From Lithospermum erythrorhizon (taxonomy: Eukaryota; Streptophyta; Magnoliopsida; Boraginales; Boraginaceae): DNA of 64,000 bases. The stretch spans positions 186,001 through 250,000 of the forward strand of contig JADFUC010000232.1 in NCBI GenBank assembly GCA_019722365.1. Direction: 5' to 3'. Each line of letters begins with the position of its first letter. The stretch's first letter is position 1. The translations under genes were made by a program, and so were the position numbers. The notes under the pieces were generated by a model. The model worked only from the letters and a program-made list of their open reading frames with translations, ran no database searches and was not told the origin of the DNA. Of the stretch, positions 10,777-22,860 are shown piece after piece.

Positions 10777-12629
10777 CTAAAACACTAACACAACACAAGA
10801 TATGTAATCTTTGCTCCCTCTTTCTACTGCTTCTTCAACCAATGTTTTAGCAGCAGCATCTCCTTTCTTCATCCCTTTTATACACTCCACAGCATCTTGG
10901 TTTGACATCACCTGCAACAAATTCACCCATCAAATTAAATCGACTATTGAATCGATATATGTTGTAGTCCGACCCCTCTCAACTTTAAAATTTTCACATT
11001 TTATTGAACAATCACAAATCGTTGGTTTAAATTGGTTTTATGTTTTTAGTCCGCCTTAGCGTTGGTTCAAGATCAGTCACGGATAAAATGAATTAAATGT
11101 TCATAGTACGAAGTCTAACTCAAGTTCATGAGACAGAGAGGGGTTCAAATTTACCTTCCAAAGGCCATCACTAGCCAAAATCAAATACTCTATATCTTCA
11201 TCAACCTTCCCAATGAATACATCAGGCTTTGCACTTATGTGATCCTTCACTTTAGCATCCCCAAATGCCCTTGACATTGCTAGCTGCCCATCGACTTGTG
11301 GCACGTTCCCTTTTCAACACAACCATGTTCAACATTTAGAACTCACCATAGAGTATGATGATACATTGATACTTGACAATGCACATTGTTAGTCAAGAAG
11401 AATTACCTGGCTTTTTCAACACGAATCCTCCTTTACTTTCAACTAAATCCTTCTCCTTTTCGGGTGTATGATCATGTGTGATTGCAGATCCTTCACCATT
11501 TCTGCAAACTACTGCACGAGAATCTCCTATATGTGATACTATCAACTGCTTCTTCTCAGGTATAATTATAGCTGTTACTGATGTAGAACCTCCTCTGGAT
11601 CCAACTACATTCTCCAAGATTTCAGCATCTGTTTCTTTATATGCTCTCCTCATCGCAGTTTCCGGGTTCTCGAAAAAATCATCCTACACCCAACATTAAA
11701 ACTTTGCCGAACGATTAGGTAGCATCATCAAAATAGTAAAATAAATGCTACACAAACATCAGAAGTTAGCCAAACGATTACATAGCAGGATCAATCATCA
11801 ATATATATAGTCGAATTGAGCTTTCAGGTTCATTTAATGGCTTAGGCACGTTGCATAAAATATGGTCACCTGTCTCAAAATGTTGTCAAATAAATGTCCT
11901 TGCAAATATTCTGCTACATCTTTACCATAATGACCATCAAAAATTGCAAACAACCCCAACTTATGATGATGGTCAATAGTCTTGGTCATGGCTACAAGTC
12001 CTTCAACAGAATGAGATCCATGACTTAAGATTAAATCATTTCTTGAGTGTGTACTATCTTCTTCCACAACAACTTTTCCTTTTTCATCATCATCAGCATC
12101 TTCTTGTTCCCTGGCAGTATCTTCTTCTTCCTCATCACCCTCGCCGTCTTCGTGGTTGATTATTTCACCCTCATCATCATAATTATGTTCAATTACTACT
12201 TGGTCTTCTCGCCTTACTTTTTCCTGGGATATATCATAAATTAGCATCCAATAATAAAATAAAATTGACAATTGAAAAAACGAAAACTACGAAAAATCCC
12301 GTTTATATGATTAATAAAACAAGATTAAATAAGAAACTCATTTATGCGACATAAAAATATAAAGACGTATAGAAGAAGAGAACTATTTGTGCAATAATTT
12401 TGTAATTCCGGAATTATTATTACACCAATATAAACTCTACAGTATAAACTCGATAATTCCGTCTATGCACTTATCTCAACAGGACAATCAACATAATCAT
12501 TAGCTACATATATAATACGAATTAAGTTTATCTATTCACCGTTTGATAACACATATTTCAAAACATCATATTTAATCAGTTATAGGATTCAATGGATACC
12601 CTGATTGGTAGAGAAGTATCTACATCCAT
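10777..12629 (-). CDS. PP2C-like protein phosphatase, divergent at the first metal motif
   Basis: Five exons are read on the minus strand: 12629-12600 (weakest), 12223-11870, 11683-11407, 11309-11155 and 10911-10777. All join in frame to give about 316 residues. An acidic, low-complexity stretch lies at residues 30-65. The PP2C core follows: LFAIFDGHYG (Asp106), GGSTSVTAII, SHIGDSRAVVCR, DGQLAMSRAFGD, LILASDGLWKV, and a C-terminal SKDYISCVVLVF. The order and spacing match plant clade PP2Cs that remove phosphate from Ser/Thr using two Mn/Mg ions. The usual acidic 'MED' motif before LFAIFDGH, which supplies a metal ligand, reads AMTKT here, so activity may be reduced or lost. The 10-codon first exon is chosen because its frame has the only in-frame ATG after a stop and a GG|GTATCC donor; it needs transcript support. 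Confidence 0.85.
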
Positions 12630-13350
12630 AGCAGCAACAAATGCAAGTAAACTGACAATGATTATGGGACAATGAGTTAATGGTGGACACGTGTCGTTGG
12701 AATTAGTGTAACAGTCGGTATCATAGAATCTTTGTCTCAAAATCATTTGTCATTAAATTCGGTTGTCGACTAGAGTGTTTCCACATGCCCAGCATCTATG
12801 GAAGTAGGAAGAGATATAGAAACAATCGTCTTCTTCGTACACAACAATAAATGTTCATTATCAAATTTTTTACTATATGTTTATCGAAAGTTCGTCCATC
12901 TAAATTTTTATATTTTGTATTATTTTTATTGTATTAATTTTTTCGTCACCTCTATATTAAAAAATCGATTCCTCCAATAGTGACATATACTATTTTTTTG
13001 GCTATGTACTATAATTAAATTGGTGAAGATGTCATTCTTTTGAATTCAATTTCGATGATGACGACCGACATTCTAAGTATGATATTGAATATCATTATTG
13101 ATTTTATTTGTTCTAAATCCACTATTAGATGTCGTCTGTTCAGAAATAATTATGTCCATATAAATTATATTTGAGCGAAGTGCATTAACATATATACATA
13201 CAGATATACAGATAGATATAGATATCCAAAATAGTTTAAGCATCATGATTAAGTATCATTCTTAAGTTCATAATCGAAAACCATCAAAACTATCAATAAA
13301 TTCTTATATTAAGCTTAAAAAGATTTAGTCATTTCAAATAAAAATTAATA
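12630..13350. other. Intergenic region upstream of the PP2C-like gene
   Basis: This is the AT-rich promoter side of the PP2C-like gene. A short GATA/TACA-rich microsatellite-like patch lies at about 13190-13225. No gene is seen. The 60-codon frame at 12798-12980 is rich in Phe and Tyr from T-runs and is not supported. Confidence 0.5.
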
Positions 13351-13575
13351 CTTCCTCCGTCTCAATTTATTTAATCGTTTAGAAGAAAATTAATTTATTA
13401 AGAAAATCGTTGATTGTCTGATTTTTTGAGGAGAGAAAGGATATCAACCAATGAAAAAAAATATTAAAGGGCAATCTGAAACTGATCTGAAGTTGTATTG
13501 ATAAATCAAAACTCGATCGACATAATGAAAATATAAATTTTTGATAGATGATCATTTAAATTGAGAAGGAGAGAG
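13351..13575 (+). mobile_element. Stowaway-like MITE, 225 bp
   Basis: The left end CTTCCTCCGTCTCAATTTA and the right end TAAATTGAGAAGGAGAGAG are inverted repeats. TA lies immediately outside both ends (13349-13350 and 13576-13577), the target duplication expected for Tc1/mariner-type insertion. The body is AT-rich and non-coding. A relative in the opposite orientation lies at 10139-10398. Confidence 0.7.
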
Positions 13576-13816
13576 TAATAAACAGAATTATTTTTTCTGG
13601 AAGTACATGTATCACTCGGTAGAAGTTGAGTTATTCACAATTTCAAATAGAGCATCAATAGTGTTACTTGTGTAGTTCTGCTATTCTAGACCTACTTATT
13701 CTTCATGAGAAGATAAATTATTCATTAAAACAATGCAAGAAGGACTATTACAATTCACGTTAGCTAAGTTCAGTGAGCACAATGTGAATAAAAACCACCT
13801 GTGAAGCTGCCATAAC

Positions 13817-16800
13817 CTATCCTTGTTTAGTTGTATATGGTGGAATCCCAAGCAGGGGCTCCATACTACGCAGTTCATGTCGTAGGAAATTGTAAACTGA
13901 TTCAGTTGTCGTGGAAGCAATTCGAACGATTACCCCCATTCCCTGCTCCAACAAATCAACGGTTTCAGTTGCAGAAATGATGTTTAAAGAGGGAAAATGA
14001 AAATAATTTTTCGCAGATAGACCATTGCTCATCGTGCGTTAATAATTGGTTGAGGCATAATGTGACCACCCATGACCCAATGCATGATATACAATTTTGT
14101 AAGTATGAGGCATAATAAATGGCATAAAAACGAGGTCGAGGATCTTCTTCGAAGAAAACTAGGAGTATAATAGACGTGATCATAAATGTGGAAATGTGTC
14201 AATAACATCTCTATACCTACACAAGAATGGTTGAAAAAAATCAGGTAATATATATGAACGTTACTAAGCAGGGGGGCATGTTAATCAGGGACGAAATCTT
14301 CACATGAGAAGTGTAAGTTTAATGACACATACAACAAATGGAGATTATGAGAAAAGATTAGATGATAAAAACAAAGCAAAGGATCTAATGTTGCACCTTT
14401 GGACCAAAGACACTGCAAGAAGCAATGAAATCAGGTTTTTCAGAAAATGTATCTTCATGCATTTGGGAATGGCGCCTCCCACCAATTGAAGGAGCGTGTA
14501 AATGTTGCGACATTATATTCTTCACATCTTCCTGGATCTGGAGGCTGACATGTTCTAACTTTGGTCTGACAAATAGGAATAGATTCATTTTAGATTCATG
14601 CAACTCTGTGTAGATCAATTACTAAAAGACATAAAACAGGATTGTTAAAGAGAGTACAGGGTCGCAAAAGAGTTTATATTTTATAAGTTCAAAATATATA
14701 TTCTACCTACCCCAAAAGGACGACCATTGCTATTACTTGGTAATCCTGCATGTGCTGTTTAATATTAACAACGCTTCCTTGCTCCAGCAAAATCTGTTGT
14801 TTCGAAGTGAAACCATCTGTCAGCCGAGTCTCTGGCATGAGGCCATACAGCATTGAACTCCCAAGATTACTTGGTGAGCTAAAACCTAATAGAAGAAACA
14901 TGGAATACCCAAGTAACTTTTTGCTACCTTACCTAAAAAAACTTGCATTTTCTTACTTATATATAGTGCCATAGTGATGCCAAAGATGCAGAAATAAAGA
15001 ATTGGTAAGGGAACTCATATAGTTGTGATTTTATATTTACGACAATGTTATTGTTGAATTCTGTTCATGATAAACTAAAAGATGATACTAGCACTGGTCT
15101 ATCTAAATTCCTTGTTCTTTCGGTGGAAATAGAGTATATATATATCTTAGAACACAACTATCACATCCCAAAAGCCCCGAATAAAAAATTAACCAGTCTT
15201 AAATGTTTTAATTATAACCTTGTTCAAATATGATCCATGCACTGTTACCTAGTAAAATAGCCATTACTTGGAAGGGAAAAATATCGATATATTATTAGCT
15301 AAATTTGCTATAAACCATATCATTGATCTTTCAACTTGTTCTACGGTCAGACAATCATCGATACACTGAGGATCATTTTCCCACAGCTCATTCCATTTCA
15401 CCAAACTTGCTCTAATAGCTGAGGACTTAAAAAATTCAAATAACTTCGCCTTAATTGTATGTATACAATGACGATTACCTTAGAAACCAATATGCCAAAG
15501 TCAAAATTGGGCTTTGTAACCTAAAATTAAATATGCAGAGTTGGCTACTTCTTGCCAAAGATATTGAATGAGCAGTGCAACTACGTCTATTTCATCAGAG
15601 CTGTTGACTAAGATACTGTTAAATAATTAGCATGGCATATTCAAATTTTATGTCATTTCCAAGTGCCACAATAAATTGAGCAAGATGCAACAACAAAATG
15701 CTCCTATTGAACTCTCATACCTCCAGAATAACATCTAAAAGTTCTAAGTCTTACATGTCCAGTGATTATGTAAATCTGGTTACCATGGCTAAGATGGATC
15801 TATTATGAATTGAAAGCCATGTAAATTTGGTCACCATGGTAAAAACAACTTAGTTATACAACTGATTGTCTGACTTCATATTCAGCACGGGTTTCACTTG
15901 CATAATTGTATCTTTTATCTGTAAGATACATATACTACCAAGGACGCATCGAACAAGATAATCAAATTCTCACATCATACAAGGGATTTATTTACGCCAC
16001 TATACAGACAAATGATAAGACATAGATAGGAAGTTACTGTGTCGAGAAATATTGGATTGTCATCTCCCATAAAGATCTGATTGGAGCTTTTGTAGAGACT
16101 AAAATCCCACTTCTCTCCACTTTCATGCCGGCCACTAGTTATCCAATCTACTAGAAGCAGGCTGGATTCAGAAGCTATGTTGAACATTTGGAGTTGAGAA
16201 TATCGTGAAGAAGCAAAACACGTCACTGGATCAGGGATGACAACCAAAAGAGAATTGGCTCCTATACTCGCCTACCAGTCAAACAGTTAATAATTATGTC
16301 TAAGAGATGAGCTAGATAGCGATAAAGTCGTACGGGAAAAATAGGGGGGGAAATCTCATATATGCACTTCCAGTATTAAAAAATGTTATTGCCAATCAAT
16401 ACCTGTAACACTTGTTCAGAGCGTTTTGACCCGACACTCTTGTACACCTTCAACGATCAAATTTCTCCAAGTTTAGTAAACTCTAGGAAAAAAATCTGAA
16501 CATTCTTCATAGGAAATAAGATAACACTTTTATAATTATCTTAATTCAACATAGCTGCCAATCATTGACCTTTGTCGATGCCTGAGTAGTCAAAACGGTG
16601 GTGCAACCTTCTCCAACTTTAATGTCGATAGATATCGAATCCCCCTACAGTTGATGCATTGAAGTAAAAAAAAATCAGAAAAAACAACATAACTAAACGG
16701 CAAACATTAAGAGGCAATTCTACACTACAAACATGATGACATTTGAAAACACAATAAATTATAATCATAAAACACATATTTTTATGCATAAACATTTTGA

Positions 16801-17457
16801 CAATTGGAAATTTACAGTATCATACTCACAAAGACAATGCCGACACTATAAACAATATTACAATTGAAAAAACACCCAGAAAGTATCATTGTAAAGCACA
16901 TTTTGTGTGCATAAACATTTTGACAATTGGCAATTTTATAGTATCATACTTACACAGAAAATTCCAACACTAAAAACATTATGGTATTTGAAAAAACACC
17001 AAATTATAATTATAAAGTTGTCTTCTTTATGCATAAACATTTTGACAATTGGCAATTTTACCTTAACATACTCACATAGACAATGTCTACACTAAAAACA
17101 TTATGAAATTTGACAAAAAACACAAATTATAATTATAAAGATTGACTTTTTATGCATAAACAGTTCAAGAATTGGCCATTTTTCAACATCATACTTACAG
17201 AGACAATGCCTCCACCATAAGTGATGTTGTAAATCCAAACAGCATCAGTTTGAGAACTACCCACCTAACCAAATTACAATAAAAGTTCAAAACCAGTGAG
17301 TTAAAGAGATTGTTACAGCTTGTGTTAGTGATATAATTGAAGAAAATATTTGAAGTACCTTTCTGGGAATGATGAATTTGAGAGGGTACTTAGAGAAGCA
17401 ACGAGTGACAGTTGACTTGTCTGCTACTTTCTCTACGACCACCTTTCCAGTTTCCAT
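13817..17457 (-). CDS. URED: Urease accessory protein UreD
   Basis: Eight exons on the minus strand: 17457-17359, 17264-17199, 16644-16570, 16447-16403, 16271-16038, 14793-14711, 14565-14397 and 13942-13817. All phases agree and give 298 residues, the usual plant UreD length. Recognisable blocks in order are TRCFSKYPLKFI near the start, WIYNITYGGGIVSGD, TTVLTTQASTKVYKS, VIPDPVTCFASSRYSQ, LVDWITSGRHESGE, LLEQGSV, MQDYQVIAMVVLLGPKLEHV, and a C-terminal TTESVYNFLRHEL. UreD forms a complex with UreF and UreG in the cytosol that inserts nickel into apo-urease, needed for using urea from arginine breakdown or fertiliser. The ATG at 17457 is taken because the longer frame upstream opens with TTG. 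The intron at 14794-16037 is about 1.24 kb; intron 2 carries tandem repeats (listed separately). Confidence 0.95.
16790..17198. repeat. Tandem repeat in UreD intron 2, about 113-123 bp units
   Basis: The anchor GCATAAACA(T/G)TT occurs at 16796, 16909, 17031 and 17154, giving spacings of 113, 122 and 123 bp. Each unit also holds a version of CATACT.ACA.AGACAATG..., which in the last unit is the real exon 2 / intron 2 junction (17191-17206). The repeat therefore copies the splice donor and the last exon bases along with intron sequence. The copies have diverged by point changes. Confidence 0.8.
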
Positions 17458-17512
17458 CTCCTCTGAGATTGGTATCAAACAAGCTAACGTTCAAGTTCAT
17501 CATGTTGTATTC

Positions 17513-17650
17513 ATCTAACCATCCATATATTCGAATAATATTTGATTCGATTTATTTTTTAGAATAATCTATGGCTATTCATTTAACCAATCTAGATATT
17601 CGAATAATGTTTGGTTCGATTTACTTTTTGAGAATAATCTAATAATCTAT
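17513..17650. repeat. Two-copy tandem duplication upstream of UreD
   Basis: Two copies of about 68 bp sit side by side from about 17513 and 17579. They share ATATTCGAATAAT.TTTG, TTCGATTTA and AGAATAATCTA. They lie 55-190 bp upstream of the UreD start codon, in the 5' leader or core promoter. The effect on expression is unknown. Confidence 0.65.
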
Positions 17651-18942
17651 TGCTTCTTTTAAGAGTTTGATTAAATGAAACAATAAAAAATTTATGCATA
17701 AACATTACTCATGTTTCAAGTCATTATAAAGAAGTTAAATTTAACTTTTGGAATAAATTGACGGGGATAAATTGTAAATACTTGTTTTAGATAGTTTTAA
17801 TTTTAATAAAATTTGGAATAAATATTTATCCGTCAAGTATTAATCTCTATAAAATATTTTATTAAGTGTCTCACACCAAATGTTATCCAAAATCTATCCC
17901 TATATATATAATGTGCAGGGTGGATTGGCGGTTCTGCAAAGTGTAAACTAGGTACAACTTTTTCTGTTTTTCTTTCGCTAGTAATTACTTGTCCGAAATT
18001 AATCTACTTGATTATTTAACTTTATTTTAGGATTTTCCTTTATAAATAATTTTGATAATAAATCTTCGATAATTGCTAAAAAAACATATTGTTAATAGGG
18101 TACATATATGAGTTTACATAAATATAATAGATTGATTATTTTTTTTCAAGTATAATTTTTGAATTATATAAAATCACCTTTTTTTATATACTACATAATT
18201 TTAATTAATTGTTGTACTATAAAAATATTATTATAAAATTGTGGATGAATTTGCACAGTTGAAGCGTCTTAAACTTTCAGATTATAATAGATTGAAAAAG
18301 TATCTTAAAATTGAGTGTTTGGACAATTTTATCCTTGTCAATTTTGAAAGAGAATCAAACCTTTCCATTTAGACGGAATGACCAAGTAAAATTGTTTTTT
18401 GAAAGCATTGTATGATCGAATATGGGTAGTACACAAACATTTTGACAATTGACAATAGGTTATAAGTCCCAATCTAAAGCGAGGCGCCAGTGGCCGTTAG
18501 TATAGCCAGTTTACACTTTTTTTTTTATGGGCAAACTCCCAAAAAGTTTGATAAAACATTACTCCTTTTCTGAGTTTTTCTTTAATTTTTCACTTTTTTG
18601 AAATATTTTCACATATATTGCTCGAGTTAATAATTAGAAAGCATTCATTATTCATTTCATTTAATCATTCAAAATTATTTGGTATCAAATTCTTTCATTT
18701 TTTAGTGCATGAAATTTCTTTAGGTTGAGAGAGGATGTGCATAGTTGAAGGCAGGGAAAATCAGAAAATGAAAATATATATACATCACAGCTCCAAGAAT
18801 TTTCTTAAAACATCACAAATCCAGAATTCAGAGAATATAATGTTGGCTCTTGACTCGGCCAATAATCATTTTTTTTACAATGGAAGCCTGTAAAACTGAC
18901 ACCAATATAGCACAAGCCTTTGATCAATAAACTAATATACAT
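17651..18942. other. Intergenic between UreD and the WD40 gene
   Basis: This is AT-rich with no coding evidence. A fragment (AACATTTTGACAATTGACAAT) near 18437 resembles the anchor of the UreD intron repeat. The 3' untranslated region of the WD40 gene falls at the right edge. Confidence 0.45.
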
Positions 18943-21900
18943 TCAAAAAAATATGGAATCAAGATAAGTGTGGTTTCTACACCGGTTGTATTGGAGAAGG
19001 CTACCATAAGTCCGATCCCAAACACCGATGAAGAGAGACTCGGTATCAGGACTGAAAGAAACTCCGGAAATCTCGCCAAAAAAGTCGATTTCCTGCTCTT
19101 TCTCGTAACCATTCTTCACATCATATACATGGACGAAGTCTGCTGGTTCGGCCATAGCCATGAACTGCCCATCAGATGTAAAACGGATTGATCGAATGGC
19201 TCCCATGTTTCCCTTGAGCACATCGACAGATTTGGACAAATTTCGTGAATCCCAAACGCGGCAAGTTTTGTCCTGGTTCCCAGTAGCGAAGAGGCAACCA
19301 TCTGGGTGCCATGCAGTTGCAAAAGAGAAATCTTTGTGTCCACGTAAAGATTCAATGGTCTGAAATATTATATATGGTCAGAACATAGTTGCATTAAGTT
19401 TAAAAGCTGTTCTTTAGAATAGATTCATTCGAACGAGACTAAAGTGGAAATTCTTCTGCAAAGTATAAAATTAGACATCACCTTTCCTGTCTGAGAATCC
19501 ACCAACAACCCATCAAGGTTGTCACCAACTATGAGGATGCGTTTACCATCTGGACTCAGTGAGCTATGCTGTAAGATACAAAGATCAGAAAATGCAAAAT
19601 CAGCAAGCAAACATAAGATTCTGCAACTCCAGAAAAGACTGCCTAGGGCAGATTTATTATCAACTAGATGATGTATGCCAATATATTATAGAACCGTGGA
19701 AAATAATGAAATTGTTAATAAGTTTAACCGTCTGAAGCTAGGAACTCCATTAATGCAGCTCAACCCACATGTGACCAAACTAAAAGGAAACATTCACTGG
19801 TGCCAATAAATTGAGTTTTCTTCAAAACTCCGTTAAGAATTATCAACCATTTTGGAATGAACATTAGTGTAGCTCTAACCACACAAGATCAAACTAAAGG
19901 GAAACATGCTAGGTAGATAACCAGTACCAATGAAATGGTTTTCTTTGGGCTGTACAGATAAATCATTGACCTTGTGTCTTATTGCAGATAATCAGATATA
20001 ACAATATCTAAGACAGAGAAAGTGTTGTAACAATAACATAATATAGCCATTGAAGTGGCCGATAGTGTAATATTATAAGATGAAGTGTGCATATTAAAAA
20101 CCCTTAGTCAAACAAACATAAACTTACATTCACAGGCCAAGGATAACAGAAGCACTTCAACTGCTGAAAAGTCTCAAGGTCAAAGTCTCTAACCCCAGAA
20201 TCATTATTCGACGCCATAAAATGAAGTGCCCCACTGATTATGCACAGAATATGTGAGTAAGCATGTACTTATACCATAAATTAAATGGAAATCCTAACCT
20301 CTTCTAGTCCGAATTAAAGTAGTAATAGCAGGAGAAAATACCTTGAACAATTGTAGATCTCTACTGCATTTGTTATAGCGTTATCATCATAGGTTGTCCT
20401 GGCACAAAAGCTAACACCTGGTCGATCTAAAAACTGTATAAAAATGAAAACAACATATCAGCATCTTACAGCACAACATAAGAACAAGTTGAAAATTATC
20501 AAAGAAGTCATATGATGAGAACTCAACAAGAGACAAAAGGCCCAAAGTTTAAAATACTTTCTATACAAATATCCATTCAGAAGTATATGAGTCAGCTGCC
20601 TGGACCATAGAATAATATGAAATTTACTCAGATGCAACAGACTTGACACAATTGAAGATATTGAAGTAACCACTAAGGATGAAGTACCTTGCAGATAAGT
20701 TCACCCTGAAATCCTCCAGCAATCAACAAGTTGTCACGTACTGAAAGTGTGCTTACTTGTGTCTGGGTAAATCCTTCTTGCAAATTCCCAGGGTGTTTCT
20801 TCAGCAAGTCAATAAGAGAAAACTCATTAGAACCAAAATGACATAATGAACAATTTTCATCAATTGAATTGGCAGATCCTGTCAATATACACACCTCAGA
20901 TGGGGCCACATGACCAGAAACATTCAGAACTTCAGTTCTTTTGCAACTTAGAGAAGACCAATGGATTATTGAGTAATGTGACATGAGATAGACATCATGC
21001 TTTGATGTAGACCAAACCAAGTTCCTCAGCTGCAAAAGAGACGAGTACACCAAATGAAACGAGAGACATTGTTTGGTGAAGTCGGAATATATCATAAATT
21101 ATAAACAGATCGAACATAAGTGATCTCACAAATATGTAAAACTAGTATCTCAATGCATGAGAGAAAGAGAAATTAGAATATTCTTACTTGAAAATGAAGA
21201 ATTGTTGATTTTACAGATCTTGTGTTCTGCCAGAACTCATAATAATTCCCTCCTTTCCATGTATGCTTGCAGTCCTAGACAATATAGGATATGAGATTAA
21301 TTCATCCACAAGAAAAACAACTTTCAATCACAAATCAATCAAGGAACAAGCTAATAAATCTGCAGCTAGAGATATCTCTGATTGAGGTATATTCTCGTAG
21401 TTTTTATACTGCTCGAGTCTAGTCTGCCTATACTTATCTCGAGAAACGCTAAGTATATCCCATGGAATCCCTTGTATATCCTTTCCTTTTTTTGCCTCGG
21501 CAGCAGTAGTATCAGTTATCTTCTTGTCCTATAACAACACAATTACCCAATCAAAAAAATGGCTGTAAAGACGATACACAAGACAATGAGATCAGAATAC
21601 CCAATGCTTTGTTCAGTTCCATCACGTGTTAGTAACGAAATAAATTTTCTTCCAAACTCACATTGAAAATATCATAAACTAAATCCACTGAATAACCATC
21701 ATAATAGATTAACCACTATTATTCAAATTTCAAAACTAACATATTCACAAGTTCAAAATTTTTCTACTAGGAAGTCTAAACATGTACATGTGTGGGTGTA
21801 GGATGTTCCTCTCATAATGAATCTCAAAAATACAAGGGGAATTAGTTCCAAAGTTGAAACAGTTGTCTTTTTTACTTCAAACCAAGCTAAGTTTGTTGCA

Positions 21901-22153
21901 ATAACATAATATTATTTTTCATGACAAACATAATCGACAAAATCATATTTTCTTGTAATATATCTTGAACAAATAGTTAACAAATAAGTTCACATACAAA
22001 ACGGTTATGATCATCGTCATCTTCATCCTCCTCATCGGTATCGGAATCACCTAGCACTCTCCCTCGAAAATAGATATCGTCATCCATATCAGCCATCTCG
22101 AAATCATCAAAGGCGTAGTAATCTAACCCCTCCTCTGCACCTTCAATCGACAT
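18943..22153 (-). CDS. WD40-repeat protein (C2A9.03-like transducin family)
   Basis: Nine exons on the minus strand: 22153-21998, 21528-21376, 21274-21188, 21029-20895, 20798-20688, 20433-20342, 20233-20128, 19568-19482 and 19359-18943. They total 447 residues with all phases agreeing. The N-terminus is very acidic, with DDD and EDEDDDD runs. Then come a conserved block (DIQGIPWDILSVSRDKYRQ), KGGNYYEF, HDVYLMSHYSIIHW and GGFQGELIC. WD repeats follow, including HKDFSFATAWHPDG, KTCRVWDSRN and the C-terminal FGEISGVSFSPDTE. Length and blocks match a plant and fungal family of uncharacterised WD proteins; the function is unknown. Intron 2 (21275-21375) begins AT rather than GT, yet the product length and frame fit only this junction. 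The ATG at 22153 is used because the longer frame opens with TTG. Confidence 0.92.
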
Positions 22154-22860
22154 ATTCCTTCTACGCACACACAAATTTCACTCTCACTGCCTTTCCAATC
22201 TGCGAATTCAACAAATAAAACGAAAATATAAATACCAAAACAAATTGCCATGACCGAATCAATTCAAATCCAATCACATGTTGACATTTGTAATCTCAAT
22301 TTCCAATTCTACTCAACGAATTTCAATTTCACTGCCTTAACTAATCAGCGAATTCAACGAAAACAACAAATTTCACGGGAAATATATAATTACCAAAACA
22401 AATTGCTAAAAATTAAATCAATTCAATCGAATAGCATGTGGACTTTTATAATCTCAATTTTCAGCTCTACGAAACCAATTCCAATTTTAATCTAACCATT
22501 TTTCCAATCTGCAAATTCAACAAAAAAAAAATAGGGCAAAATATATTTGACGAAATAAGCTACCCAAAATTGAATCAATTCAATCAAATTACATGTTAAT
22601 TTTTTTAATCTCAATTTTCACCTCTACGCATCCAATTTCAATCTAACTACTTTTCCAATCTGCAATTCACCAACAACAAAAAATAGCGGAAAATATATTT
22701 ATCCTAACAAATTACCAAAAATTGAATCAATTCAATTAAATAGCATGTGAATTTTTATGCACAAACTATGACTAATTTTATGTGAATTCAATATAAAAAA
22801 ATAGGGGAAAATAAATTTATGCAAATAAATTGGTGAAATTGAATGAATTTATGTGGATTT
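22154..22860. repeat. About four diverged tandem units at the 5' side of the WD40 gene
   Basis: A unit of about 150-165 bp repeats from about 22178. It contains TTCCAATCTGCGAATTCAAC, AAAATATA..TACCAAAACAAATTGC, AATTGAATCAATTCAAT, CATGTG and AATCTCAATTT. Copies start near 22185, 22330, 22490 and 22645, and a partial fifth ends by 22860. The first copy overlaps the 5' leader just upstream of the WD40 start codon. Confidence 0.7.

Noticed and set aside
20673..21095. 140-codon minus-strand frame as one exon of the WD40 gene
   Set aside because: It reads through an intron; splice sites at 20895 and 20798 give the conserved protein instead.
21300..21376. Exon 2 of the WD40 gene extended to a GC or later GT donor
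   Set aside because: These donors either break the frame or add residues that the family does not have.
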